A DNA stretch of 43,954 nt. It comes from an uncultured Desulfuromonadales bacterium. GTDB lineage: Bacteria > Desulfobacterota > Desulfuromonadia > Geobacterales > CAIOGM01. Positions 31,310 to 39,537 of this stretch are shown here, piece after piece (the first letter of the stretch is position 1; each line of letters opens with the position of its first letter). Location: assembly GCA_903929485.1 (NCBI GenBank), contig CAIYUY010000136.1, forward strand, positions 1 through 43,954. The letters run 5' to 3'. Made by a program: the position numbers and the translations under genes. The notes beneath the pieces are model-generated. The model had not been told where the DNA came from. It was given only the letters and a program-made list of their open reading frames with translations, and searched no databases.

Positions 31310-32275
31310 CTATTTCCCCGCAGCCAGAGCCATGAAGAGCGCTTCCAGGGTAAGCCGCGGGTTGATGTTTCTCAAGAGCGACTGTCCGGCGCCGATTACC
31401 GCTTCCAACCGCTCCATGATCCCGCGAGTGGAGAGTAACCCTGCCGTCCGTGCAACGATCACCATCAGGTCGGCATTAACCGCGGGGGTGGAGCCGTGCC
31501 GGCAGAGCATGACATCCCGGTAAAAGAGAGTCAGCACCTCCACCACCTCCTGGGCCTGTTCCCGCTCGTGACCCAGACGTTCGGCCGTGGTCGTCAGGAG
31601 GGCAAAATCACGGGGAGTGAGTCCGATGGTCTGTTCCACGATCTCTTTGCGCCGAGCCAGGAACCCTTCCTGGAGTATGGCTATTCCCTTCGCCATGCTT
31701 CCTCCCGCGAGGGCCGCGGCGCTCCGCGCCTGCTCCGTCGGTATCCCCTGGGCCAAGAGGAGTTCCACCACGATCTCCAAGGGGAGCGGGTTGAACCGGA
31801 GCCTTTGGCAGCGGGAGAGAATCGTCGGCAGGAGCGCCGTGGGGGTGTCGCTGAGGAGAATGAGCAGCGCGTTGCCGGGGGGCTCTTCCAGGGTTTTCAG
31901 GAAGGCATTAGCCGCCGCCTGGTTCATCTGGTCGGCTTGGCTGACGATGCAGACCTTTTTCGGCGCCTCCACGGGGCGCAGGGACAATTCTTTTTGGAGT
32001 TCCCTGATCCGGTCGATCTTGATGATCCCCTTTTCCGGCTCCAGGAGATGGAGGTCAGGGTGCTGCCGGGTTGCCAGCTTTCGACATGCGGGACAGGAGC
32101 CGCAGGGGGGATTTACTCCGCAGAAAAGGGCTTCCACCAGAGACAGCGCCGCCATCATTTTGCCGCAGCCGCTTATCCCCTGGAAGAGGTAGGCATGGGC
32201 GACCCGGTTCGCCTCCAGAGATCTTTTGAGAACGCCGACGGCGTGCTCCTGGCCGCGGATGAGGTCAAAGGGCAT
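31310..32275 (-). CDS. holB: DNA polymerase III delta-prime subunit
   Basis: Clamp-loader subunit of 321 residues. The AAA fold shows FDLIRGQEHAVGVLKRSL, HAYLFQGISGCGKMMAA (P-loop with Met where Thr/Ser is usual, consistent with the non-hydrolysing delta-prime role), the zinc module CGSCPACRK preceded by PPCG, and NAFLKTLEEPPGN followed by the SRCQ motif. The gene lies between tmk (two-base gap) and ricT (45-base gap), the order found in many bacteria. Confidence 0.93.
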   Translation of the reverse strand: MPFDLIRGQEHAVGVLKRSLEANRVAHAYLFQGISGCGKMMAALSLVEALFCGVNPPCGSCPACRKLATRQHPDLHLLEPEKGIIKIDRIRELQKELSLRPVEAPKKVCIVSQADQMNQAAANAFLKTLEEPPGNALLILLSDTPTALLPTILSRCQRLRFNPLPLEIVVELLLAQGIPTEQARSAAALAGGSMAKGIAILQEGFLARRKEIVEQTIGLTPRDFALLTTTAERLGHEREQAQEVVEVLTLFYRDVMLCRHGSTPAVNADLMVIVARTAGLLSTRGIMERLEAVIGAGQSLLRNINPRLTLEALFMALAAGK

Positions 32276-32277
32276 GG

Positions 32278-32913
32278 TCAGCGCGCCCCGAGTCGGGCCG
32301 TTACGATGGCGGCGATCTGTTCGGCAATTTGAGGGATCGGCCCCGTGGCGTCCTGCAGAGCGAAGCGCTTAGGCTCATTTCCGGCCAGGAGGAGATAGCC
32401 GTTTCGTACCGCCTCGTGGAACTGCAGCGACTCCAGTTCGAACCGTTCCTCCTTCGCCCCCTGGGTCGCGCCGATCCGGCTCAAGGCCCGTTCCAGACCG
32501 ATCTCCACCGGGCAGTCCATGAGGATGGTCAAGTCTGGAGCGAGACCGCATGTGGCGAGATCGTTTAACTGCCTGATCAGGGCCTGATCCAGGGAGCGAC
32601 CGGCCCCTTGATAGGCCAGGGTGGCGTCGGTAAACCGGTCACAGATGACGATCTCCCCTGATTCCAGCGCCGGACGAACCTTGTCGTGAAGGTGTTGGCT
32701 CCGAGCCGCGGCATAAAGGAGAAGTTCCGTCAAGGGGGTCATGGCCGTATTGTCGGCATCCAGGAGGATGGCGCGAATTTTGTCGGCAATGGGGCATCCC
32801 CCCGGTTCACGGGTCAGGGTCACGCCGTATCCCCGGAGGCGGAGTTCCTCTCCCAGCAGCTTTACCTGGGTGCTCTTGCCGCACCCTTCGATCCCTTCAA
32901 ACGTTATGAACAT
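32278..32913 (-). CDS. tmk: Thymidylate kinase
   Basis: dTMP kinase of 211 residues, making dTDP for DNA synthesis. The P-loop FEGIEGCGKSTQ (5-16), the DR(F/Y/H) motif CDRFTDATLAYQGAGR and the lid region GAKEERFE are present, and TREPGG binds the nucleotide. It is the first gene of its operon. A likely promoter lies at 33027-33055, giving a leader of about 107 bases. A weak ribosome site (AGG, eight bases upstream) precedes the ATG. Confidence 0.96.
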   Translation of the reverse strand: MFITFEGIEGCGKSTQVKLLGEELRLRGYGVTLTREPGGCPIADKIRAILLDADNTAMTPLTELLLYAAARSQHLHDKVRPALESGEIVICDRFTDATLAYQGAGRSLDQALIRQLNDLATCGLAPDLTILMDCPVEIGLERALSRIGATQGAKEERFELESLQFHEAVRNGYLLLAGNEPKRFALQDATGPIPQIAEQIAAIVTARLGAR

Positions 32914-33026
32914 CTACGGACCTGACCGATCATGAAAGCTTTCACCAGAGAGATAAGATGACAGGGGGGACAGGGCAAACCCCCGTGTGACCAGTGAACG
33001 ATAGTTCAAGTGGCGACAAAAAAGAA

Positions 33027-33055
33027 ACTATAGGAGAAATCGCGGGAGAACTCAA
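33027..33055 (-). promoter_or_regulatory. Sigma-70 promoter of the tmk-gltX operon
   Basis: On the minus strand TTGAGT (33055-33050), exactly 17 bases and TATAGT (33032-33027) match the consensus at four and five of six positions. It lies between the NtrC-type regulator gene (ending at 33101) and tmk. Confidence 0.7.
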
Positions 33056-33100
33056 GATAAATGCCGCGACTCTCTTGCCGGGGGAGCGAACAAGAGGGAA

Positions 33101-34456
33101 TCAGTAGAACAGCTTGCGGGAGCTTTTCAGCAGGCGCGCGGCGGATGACTTATTGTCATCGCACCGGTCCAGCGCCCACTCCATTACCCGGTGGTTGACG
33201 GCGTCCAGTGAAAATTCTTCCGGCGTGAAGTCGAAACTTAATGATATCCGGTCCGTGGCCAACTCTTCGTGGCCGGCTCCTCTCTGTGGCAGCCGCAGGT
33301 GTTCCGGTTGGATCAGGTCACCGGTGGTCACGATGGTGGCATATTCCAGCAGGTTGCGTAGTTCCCGGACATTGCCGGGCCAGTCATGGGTCATCATCAG
33401 CTCAAGGGCTGACTGGGAGAGACCGGGGAGCTGCTTCCCCTGGTGCTGCCGGAAGTACTCCAGAAACTGCCGGCAAAGTTGCGGTATATCCTCCCGGCGC
33501 CGGCGCAAGGGGGGAATGGTGATAGGGAAAATGTTCAACCGGTGGTACAGATCCCGACGAAAGCTCCCCTGGTCGCAGCATGCATCCAGGTCGCGATGCG
33601 TGGCGACAATGATTCTGAAGTCAGTAGCAACCTGACGGTCTGAGCCTACCTTTTCATAGAGTCGCTCTTCCAGGAGCCGCAACAGCTTGGGTTGGAGCGA
33701 AAGGGGCATGTCGCCGATCTCGTCCAGAAACAGAGTCCCGCCTCGCGCCCGACTGCACTTGCCGTCGCGTTCACGGTCGGCGCCGGTGAAGGCCCCCTTC
33801 ACATGGCCGAACAGCTCGCTTTCCAGCAACGTTTCCGGTATGGCGGCGCAGTTCACCGCCACAAAGCTGGTCATGTTCTGCCCCGAGGCGTTATGGATGG
33901 CCCGGGCCAGAACCTCTTTGCCCACCCCGCTTTCGCCGTACAGGGCGACGGTGGTGCGGTGGGAAGCGGCCACCTGCCGGGCGGCGGCCAGAGTGCTTCC
34001 CATGAGCGGCGAGATGCTGATAATGTTTTGAAAACTGAATTTTTCCCGTTCTGAGTCAAGCATCCGGTCGTAACTGTCCCGCAACTGGGAATGGGCCAGC
34101 AGCCGTTTTACCACCAGGAGGAGCTCTTCCCAGTTCAGCGGCTTCAGCAGGTAGTCATCCGCTCCCTCTTTCATTGCCGCCACTGCGCCGTCGACGCTGC
34201 CGTGGGCCGTGATAAGCACAAAGGGGAGCTGCGGAAAGCGGCTGCGGATCCGGCGGAGCAGAGTCACCCCGTCCATCTCCGGCATGACCATGTCGGATAA
34301 CACCAGGTCAAAGGGAACCCGCTCCAACTCGGCCAGGGCTTCGGCTCCGCCGTCCATGCCGGTTACCTGATACCCCGCATCCTCCAGGTATCCCTTGATC
34401 ATGAAAAGAAAGCTCTGCTTGTCGTCAACCACCAATATTCGGGCGCCGTGATTCAT
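33101..34456 (-). CDS. NtrC-family sigma-54-dependent response regulator, C-terminally short
   Basis: Regulator of 451 residues: receiver (acidic pair D11-D12, phospho-acceptor D55 in VLSDMVMPEMDG), AAA activator domain (Walker A GESGVGKE 174-181, sigma-54 contact loop GAFTGA 221-226, Walker B TLFLDEIG about 241-248, arginine-finger region RRDLYHRLNIFP) and a Fis-type helix-turn-helix. The last is cut short: it ends DDNKSSAARLLKSSRKLFY, about seven to ten residues before the usual end of the recognition helix and tail. It would activate sigma-54 promoters in response to the kinase whose gene overlaps it by four bases (ATGA). Confidence 0.93.
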   Translation of the reverse strand: MNHGARILVVDDKQSFLFMIKGYLEDAGYQVTGMDGGAEALAELERVPFDLVLSDMVMPEMDGVTLLRRIRSRFPQLPFVLITAHGSVDGAVAAMKEGADDYLLKPLNWEELLLVVKRLLAHSQLRDSYDRMLDSEREKFSFQNIISISPLMGSTLAAARQVAASHRTTVALYGESGVGKEVLARAIHNASGQNMTSFVAVNCAAIPETLLESELFGHVKGAFTGADRERDGKCSRARGGTLFLDEIGDMPLSLQPKLLRLLEERLYEKVGSDRQVATDFRIIVATHRDLDACCDQGSFRRDLYHRLNIFPITIPPLRRRREDIPQLCRQFLEYFRQHQGKQLPGLSQSALELMMTHDWPGNVRELRNLLEYATIVTTGDLIQPEHLRLPQRGAGHEELATDRISLSFDFTPEEFSLDAVNHRVMEWALDRCDDNKSSAARLLKSSRKLFY

Positions 34457-36582
34457 GATTTATCCTCCCTCGTCATGGTGAAGCGGCAGGTAGTTCGTAA
34501 CTCCGCCACCACGATCCCCAACCGCTGGAGGGGGGCGGACGGGGCGTTCTGTTGCAGCCAGCCCGCCAGTTCCACCGGCTTTCGGTGGGACAATTGACCG
34601 CAGAGCCCCTTCAAGGTGTGGGCGGCGCGGCCCAAGGCCTCACGATCAACGCCATCCAGCGCGCTTTGCAGGGAGTGCAGCTCGTCGCTAATGTCCTGCC
34701 CCAGCAGGAGCCGGTAGCGCTGGGCGCGATCAGGGTCGCTTCCCAACCCGTTCACGACCTGCGAATTCAGCTGGGGGTTCAGTTTCGGCGGCGTCTCCAC
34801 TCCCTTGCCGCAATGAGCGGCCATGGCCCGGGCCAACTGATCGGGGATAATCGGCTTCCCCAGCACCTCGTTGATCCCTACCCGGAGACAGGCATCGCGG
34901 GTGGCGGGCTCCAGGTCGGCGGTAAGGGCGATGATGGGGACGGGGGAGTGGCGACGTTCCTGTTCCTGACGCCTGATCCGACGGGCTACTTCAATGCCGT
35001 CTATTCCCGGCATCCGGATGTCCAGCAGAATCAAGTCGAACCGTCGCTCATCCACCAGTTGCAGCCCCTGTCGGCCATCTTCGGCCAAGGTGACCTGTTG
35101 CCCCCAGCCGGTGAGAAGATCCTCCAGCAGGAGCCGGTTGAACCGGTTATCCTCCACCACCAGAATCATACCCAACGCAATCCGCACCGGATGGACGAGT
35201 AACTCTTCCGGCAGGGGTTCGCTCTCCGGCAGCGGCAGTTGGACGGTGAAGCAGCTCCCCTCACCGTCCCGGCTCTCCACGGAAATATTCCCTCCCATCA
35301 TCACCACCAGACTTCGCACGATGGCCAGGCCGAGCCCGCTACCGCCGTATTTGCGGGAGGTCCCGGGATCCAGCTGTTGAAAGGGGGTGAATAACCGCGA
35401 CTGTTTGCTTTCCGGGATGCCGATGCCGGTGTCACGCACCTGGATGCGAATCAGAGGCGGGGCGCCCTGGTCACCTTGAGGAAGAAGGGCAATGGTGCAG
35501 CTAATCTCGCCGCTTTCGGTAAACTTGACGGCGTTGCCCAGAAGGTTGGCGAGAATCTGGCGCAGACGAACCGAATCCCCCAGCACCCAGGTCGGCACTT
35601 CCTCCTGGACGACTATCCTCAGTTCCAGCATCTTCTGAGCCGCAAGGTGACGATAGTGACTGTCCAGACCGACGAGAAGTTGCCTCAGATTGAACGGTAT
35701 CGCCTCGAACTCCATCCGCCCGGCCTCGATCTTGCTCATGTCCAGGATATCGTTCACCAGATCCATGAGCGAGCGTGACGACTGTTCCAGAATGGCGTGA
35801 TACTGGCCAAGTTTTACCGGATCGGTCGTGGCGCGGGCCATGCTGCTGAATCCTACCAGGGAGTTGAGGGGAGTCCGTATTTCATGGCTCACCAAGGCGA
35901 GAAACTCGGACTTGGCTCTACTGGCCTCTTCGGCGGCGATCTTTGCCTGTTGCAGGAGAATCTCCGCCTGTTTGCGTTGGGTAAACTCCCGGGAGATCCC
36001 CTGATATCCCGTAATCTTTCCCTGGCCGTCAAACAGAGCGGTGGAGTTTATTTCCGCCCAGACCAGGCTTCCGTCCTTGCAACGGTGCCGCGCTTCGAAG
36101 GTCATGGTCCCCAACTGCTGGCCGCGCTGTACGGCCGCATGTCTCTCCATGGCGAGGTTTCTAATTGTGGCGGCCCCTTCTTCGTCGAAAAGTTCCTGGC
36201 AAAGCCGCCCGACCACTTCGTCAGCCCGGTAACCGCGCAATCGCTGGTCCGACGGGCTGATGTAGGTGACACGATAGTCACTGTCCAACCGCCAGAGCAC
36301 ATCGGGCGCATTCTCGATGAAGAGCCGATAGTAAGCCTCCCCTTCCCGCAGCTTCTCCTCCACCAACGCGCGCCGCTCAATCTCCCGCGTCAGCTCTTCA
36401 TTGGTTTGTCGCAGGGTCTCGTTTTCCTGGGAGAGTTCCTTCGTCCGTTGGGCGATGGCTTTGGCCAGCAACTGAATGACCGGCTCCTCCTGTTCCATGG
36501 GGAGCCGATCATCCCGTGTGGGATAACGTCGGAGAAAGTCATCAAAAAGCCGGCTTAATTCCCGGTAGTCGCCTGGACTCAT
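34453..36582 (-). CDS. Soluble hybrid histidine kinase (PAS, HisKA, HATPase, REC, HPt)
   Basis: Phosphorelay kinase of 709 residues with all modules intact: an N-terminal coiled coil (about 35-85), a PAS domain (about 82-205), HisKA with H233 in [11 protein letters not shown], HATPase with N350 in [15 protein letters not shown] and YGGSGLGLA, a receiver with D521 in LILLDIRMP, and a C-terminal HPt domain with H655 in [10 protein letters not shown]. It has no membrane segment or signal peptide, although the next gene upstream encodes a periplasmic haem protein. Start and stop overlap the neighbours by four bases each, so all three are coupled and probably form one pathway. Confidence 0.95.
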   Translation of the reverse strand: MSPGDYRELSRLFDDFLRRYPTRDDRLPMEQEEPVIQLLAKAIAQRTKELSQENETLRQTNEELTREIERRALVEEKLREGEAYYRLFIENAPDVLWRLDSDYRVTYISPSDQRLRGYRADEVVGRLCQELFDEEGAATIRNLAMERHAAVQRGQQLGTMTFEARHRCKDGSLVWAEINSTALFDGQGKITGYQGISREFTQRKQAEILLQQAKIAAEEASRAKSEFLALVSHEIRTPLNSLVGFSSMARATTDPVKLGQYHAILEQSSRSLMDLVNDILDMSKIEAGRMEFEAIPFNLRQLLVGLDSHYRHLAAQKMLELRIVVQEEVPTWVLGDSVRLRQILANLLGNAVKFTESGEISCTIALLPQGDQGAPPLIRIQVRDTGIGIPESKQSRLFTPFQQLDPGTSRKYGGSGLGLAIVRSLVVMMGGNISVESRDGEGSCFTVQLPLPESEPLPEELLVHPVRIALGMILVVEDNRFNRLLLEDLLTGWGQQVTLAEDGRQGLQLVDERRFDLILLDIRMPGIDGIEVARRIRRQEQERRHSPVPIIALTADLEPATRDACLRVGINEVLGKPIIPDQLARAMAAHCGKGVETPPKLNPQLNSQVVNGLGSDPDRAQRYRLLLGQDISDELHSLQSALDGVDREALGRAAHTLKGLCGQLSHRKPVELAGWLQQNAPSAPLQRLGIVVAELRTTCRFTMTREDKS

Positions 36583-37172
36583 TTGACTTCACTTTCGGGA
36601 ATGTTTTCTCTTAGGGTGAGGCTGATGATTCCTCGCAGCTCCCCTTCCTTATACCCGACTCCCTTGTCCTTGGGATAACGCGCCCCGAGGGCCTTGACCA
36701 CGTCGGCGGGGATCTTGTCCGGTGCGCCGTGGCACCCCACACAGACCCCCTGCATCATGACCGGTTTGTAATAGCGCAGCGTGCGCACCTTGCCGGACTC
36801 CGTTGTGGAGAAGAGCGTGACCTCCTGGGGAAGGGGCTCTCTACTCTTCAACATTCCGTCCAGTTTTTCCAGAAGGGCTTTTTCCACCCCATCCGGGCTG
36901 TTCTCCGGATTACGCACCCTGAGGGCGGTACGCTTCATGGTAAGAGAGAAATTTTTTTCCTGATCGGCCATAATGGCGGGAGCATCCTTGGCGCAGACAT
37001 CAATACTTCCTGCTAACCCGCTCTTCAGGATGGAGAGCGTCAGGCTCTTTCGCATCTCCAGGTTCAACCGTCCCGCGGCGGCGGTTGCCTTTGCCAGTGA
37101 CGACGGCTCAACGGCCAACAACGGCGTGGCGGCCAGGATGATTCCAGCGGTCATAAAAAAAATCTTTTTCAT
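36579..37172 (-). CDS. Periplasmic c-type haem sensor-like protein (DUF3365/Tll0287-like)
   Basis: Exported protein of 197 residues. A signal peptide (MKKIFFMTAGIILAATPLLA, cleaved after about residue 20) precedes a helical and PAS-like domain, with the single haem-binding motif CVGCHG near residue 145 in YYKPVMMQGVCVGCH, the pattern of the DUF3365 family, which occurs both alone and as the sensor part of kinases. Here it is separate, with its stop overlapping the kinase start by four bases. It could report redox state or a small gas ligand, but how the signal would reach a soluble kinase is unclear. The start is two bases after the IHF gene. Confidence 0.9.
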   Translation of the reverse strand: MKKIFFMTAGIILAATPLLAVEPSSLAKATAAAGRLNLEMRKSLTLSILKSGLAGSIDVCAKDAPAIMADQEKNFSLTMKRTALRVRNPENSPDGVEKALLEKLDGMLKSREPLPQEVTLFSTTESGKVRTLRYYKPVMMQGVCVGCHGAPDKIPADVVKALGARYPKDKGVGYKEGELRGIISLTLRENIPESEVK

Positions 37173-37174
37173 GG

Positions 37175-37465
37175 TTAAACCCCCAAGCCGTCTTTATTTA
37201 TCCCCTGCTTCAGTATCTGGCTTGGCTTGAAGGTCAGCACCCGGCGGGCAGTGATGGTCATCGTCTCTCCGGTCTGCGGGTTACGTCCCTTGCGGTCATG
37301 CTTTTGATTGACTTCAAAGTTCCCGAAGCCGGAAATCTTCAGGTTCTCACCGGATACCAAGGTATCTTTCATGACGGCAAATACCTCCTCCACAAGGTCG
37401 TAGGCTTCGTTCCTGGTGCAATCCATTGTTTCGGATACCCTTGCGATTATGTCGGCTTTCGTCAT
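37175..37465 (-). CDS. ihfA: Integration host factor alpha-like DNA-bending protein
   Basis: HU/IHF-family protein of 96 residues. MTKADIIARVSETMDCTRNEAYDLVEEVF forms the helical base, LKISGFGNFEV, KGRNPQTGE (the arm tip with the intercalating Pro) and ITARRVLTFKPSQILK the DNA-binding arm, closer to IHF-alpha than to HU. AGAGGAGG lies seven bases before the ATG at 37465, a strong site. The same frame is open further upstream and includes a GIY-YIG domain, so a longer fusion product is possible. IHF normally helps sigma-54 promoters, which fits its position in an operon with an NtrC-type regulator. Confidence 0.9.
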   Translation of the reverse strand: MTKADIIARVSETMDCTRNEAYDLVEEVFAVMKDTLVSGENLKISGFGNFEVNQKHDRKGRNPQTGETMTITARRVLTFKPSQILKQGINKDGLGV

Positions 37466-37756
37466 TGACTGCTCCTCCTCTGTTGTAATAGTCGCGCTCA
37501 GCAGATTAATTTTATCATACCGGCTCATTGCCTTGATAGTGGCTTCCCTGCCGGCGGCTGAAGAGCGGCTGTGCCCCTGTTCCAGGTAGACCACGCGTAA
37601 CGGCTGCCGTCCCCTGAAATACTTGGCGCCGCTGCCATCGCCATGTTGGCGCAACCGTCTTTCCATATTCGTGGTGATTCCCGTATACAGGGAGTCGTCG
37701 GAACAGAGGATGATGTAAACGTTCCATTTCATCAAATCAGAGAGGAAAGTATGCAT
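37175..37756 (-). CDS. GIY-YIG nuclease domain fused in frame to IHF-alpha
   Basis: The frame that encodes IHF-alpha continues upstream without a stop through a YhbQ/UPF0213-type GIY-YIG domain: MKWNVYIILCSDDSLYTGIT (residues 9-28 from the ATG at 37756), ERRLRQHGDGSGAKYFRG and GREATIKAMSRYDKINLL. Eleven residues (SATITTEEEQS) then join it to the IHF methionine. Possible starts are ATG 37756 (AAGGAG three bases upstream) and ATG 37732 (no ribosome site). Normally the GIY-YIG gene would end about here. If the frame is correct, two products are expected: a 193-residue fusion and free IHF from the internal strong site. A sequencing error that removed a stop or a frameshift would be the trivial alternative. 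Confidence 0.75.
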   Translation of the reverse strand: MHTFLSDLMKWNVYIILCSDDSLYTGITTNMERRLRQHGDGSGAKYFRGRQPLRVVYLEQGHSRSSAAGREATIKAMSRYDKINLLSATITTEEEQSMTKADIIARVSETMDCTRNEAYDLVEEVFAVMKDTLVSGENLKISGFGNFEVNQKHDRKGRNPQTGETMTITARRVLTFKPSQILKQGINKDGLGV

Positions 37757-38013
37757 GGGCTCCTTGATGACAACTGTGGACGCTTCGCATAGTAGTGAAA
37801 GAATGGGAAAAATTCCACATATTTTTCCGTCGAACAGATTCCATGACCTCAAAAATAGAGAAATCACAAGGACGCCGACTGGCCGAAGCTACTCCTTGGA
37901 GCAACGAAAAGCCAAGAGCTTTCAGGAAAAAGGATGACATCAGCCGGGCAACCGAATATACTGTAGAACTGTTTCGGATCGCGTCGTTTCCAACACCCAA
38001 AAAGAGGGACACC

Positions 38014-38184
38014 ATGGCAAAACCGAATTTTGCATTTCAGAAGCGGCAGAAGGAACTGGAAAAGAAAAAAAAGAGCGAGGAAAAGTTGCAGCGTAAACAG
38101 GAGAAGAAGAGCCCCACGGAGGAAGAGGTTGCCGACACGGACGTGACGGATGGAGCCGGCGCCGACGTCTGTTTAAGCGAGTGA
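38014..38184 (+). CDS. Small highly charged hypothetical protein
   Basis: A 56-residue protein beginning MAKPNFAFQKRQKELEKKKK and then a Lys/Glu-rich coiled-coil-like helix to about residue 35, ending in an acidic, Asp/Glu-rich tail (EEEVADTDVTDGAGAD). Similar short proteins with the MAKPNFxFxKRQKELxKKKK start are common in this and related bacterial groups and have no known role. AGAGGG lies six bases before the ATG; the upstream region is shared with the divergent GIY-YIG/IHF operon. The stop at 38184 is 68 bases before the next gene. Confidence 0.7.
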   Translation: MAKPNFAFQKRQKELEKKKKSEEKLQRKQEKKSPTEEEVADTDVTDGAGADVCLSE

Positions 38185-38252
38185 CTTCCGGAGGGTGAGG
38201 TTGAGGTGTTGTGCGCGTTACATCCCTTAAAAGGAAAAGAGGAGGAAGATTT

Positions 38253-38696
38253 ATGCTCATGCAGCGAATCGTGATGGCAACCATGCTGCTACTCCTGTGC
38301 GCGGGCGCCGATTTTGCGACGGGTAAGGAGATCAGGAAGGGGGGGGGGCAAAGGAAGGAGGGGAGGGCGGCCGGCCAGAGGAAGGAGATAAAGTCGGTGT
38401 CCGCTCCGAGAAATGACGGGATGGAGATTATCAAGGTCGGTCGTTATCAGTTGCTCCCCGTGGAATATGCCGGCACTGATTTGATTAATGACACAACGGC
38501 GACGAAGAAAGAGCTGATCCTGCTGGATACGGCCACCGGTCGGATGAAGGTCTGCATGCAGAAGAGTTGGCTGAATGTGGCCGACGGCAAGGAAATTTCG
38601 GAGAGAAAGTGCCTCCCCTTCGAGACGTATGGCGAATACCCCGTGGGAACCATGAAGGGGAGGAAATCCCGTGAAGGGGAGCTTTCTCGACCCTAG
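38253..38696 (+). CDS. Exported hypothetical protein with a G10 tract
   Basis: Protein of 147 residues with an N-terminal signal peptide (MLMQRIVMATMLLLLCAGADFA) and a basic linker (KEIRKGGGQRKEGRAAGQRK) followed by a small folded-looking domain with three Cys (two in CMQKSW and RKCLPF contexts, one in the signal peptide). I do not recognise the family. GGAGG lies seven bases before the ATG. The codons for the triple Gly are part of a run of ten G (38339-38348), so slippage would shift the frame just after the signal peptide. The small charged-protein gene lies upstream and uppS downstream. Confidence 0.65.
   Translation: MLMQRIVMATMLLLLCAGADFATGKEIRKGGGQRKEGRAAGQRKEIKSVSAPRNDGMEIIKVGRYQLLPVEYAGTDLINDTTATKKELILLDTATGRMKVCMQKSWLNVADGKEISERKCLPFETYGEYPVGTMKGRKSREGELSRP
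38339..38348 (+). repeat. Homopolymeric G10 tract in a coding region
   Basis: Ten consecutive G inside the exported-protein gene at codons 29-32. Such tracts are prone to slipped-strand mutation and to sequencing error. Confidence 0.9.
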
Positions 38697-38765
38697 CTCC
38701 TCCTGTCTTTCCCCCTTTTTTTCTTGCGAAATTCGGCATGCTGTGGTTAAATCCAGCGTTAATAG

Positions 38766-38785
38766 CCCCTTACGGGGGATTTTTT
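38766..38785 (+). terminator. Weak terminator-like hairpin before uppS
   Basis: CCCC (38766-38769) pairs with GGGG (38774-38777) around TTAC, and TTTTTT (38780-38785) follows. The stem is short, and it lies only seven bases before the uppS ATG, so it may instead act on uppS expression. Confidence 0.35.
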
Positions 38786-38792
38786 CGGGGTC

Positions 38793-39536
38793 ATGATGCC
38801 GCACGGTAAGATCAGTAAAGTCCCGACACATCTGGCCGTCATCATGGACGGTAATGGGCGATGGGCCAAGGCCCGGATGCTCCAGCGGATCATCGGTCAC
38901 CAGCGTGGCGTGGAGACGGTTAAGAGGGTCGTGGAGGAGTGCTCGAATCTCGGTATCAGGTACCTGACGCTCTTCGCTTTTTCGGCGGAGAATTGGTTCC
39001 GTCCCAAGACGGAAGTCAAGGCGCTCATGCTGCTGCTCAAGCACTACATCATCGCCGAAACCAAACGGATGGCGGATGACAACATCAGATTTCAGGTGAT
39101 TGGTAACCGACCGGAACTTCCCGCCGACGTACTTCATCATCTGGACGAGGCGAGTCGGGTTACGGCGGGGAATACCGGAATGACCCTGACCTTGGCGCTC
39201 TCCTACGGCGCCCGGCAGGAGATCGCCGCGGCAGTTCGACGGATCGCTCATGACGTGGCCGCCGGTCGCCTGGCTCCCCAGGATATCGATGAAGGTTTGT
39301 TCGCCCGTTTTCTCGACACAGCCGATATGCCTGACCCCGATTTCCTCATCAGGACCAGCGGTGAGATGCGGATCAGCAATTTTCTGCTGTGGCAACTTGC
39401 CTATACTGAACTCTATTTCACCGAAAAAAACTGGCCGGACTTCGACCGTGACGAACTTATGAAGGCACTGGTTCATTATCAGTCGCGGGAGAGACGTTTC
39501 GGCAAGACCGGTGACCAGGTGAAAGGGAGGATCTGA
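38793..39536 (+). CDS. uppS: Undecaprenyl diphosphate synthase (isoprenyl transferase)
   Basis: Cis-prenyltransferase of 247 residues that makes undecaprenyl diphosphate, the lipid carrier for cell-wall and surface polymers. Region I HLAVIMDGNGRWAK with the catalytic Asp, GHQRGVETVK, region III TLFAFSAENWFRP, and the C-terminal DPDFLIRTSGEMRISNFLLWQLAYTE are all intact. ATG codons at 38793 and 38796 are both possible; the ribosome site is weak (GGGG three bases upstream). It opens the uppS-cdsA-dxr-rseP-tsaB cluster. Confidence 0.96.
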   Translation: MMPHGKISKVPTHLAVIMDGNGRWAKARMLQRIIGHQRGVETVKRVVEECSNLGIRYLTLFAFSAENWFRPKTEVKALMLLLKHYIIAETKRMADDNIRFQVIGNRPELPADVLHHLDEASRVTAGNTGMTLTLALSYGARQEIAAAVRRIAHDVAAGRLAPQDIDEGLFARFLDTADMPDPDFLIRTSGEMRISNFLLWQLAYTELYFTEKNWPDFDRDELMKALVHYQSRERRFGKTGDQVKGRI

Positions 39537-39537
39537 C

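Noticed and set aside
33060-33104. Selenocysteine read-through of the TGA that ends the NtrC-type regulator
   Set aside because: The sequence after the TGA does not continue the helix-turn-helix and no SECIS-like hairpin was seen.
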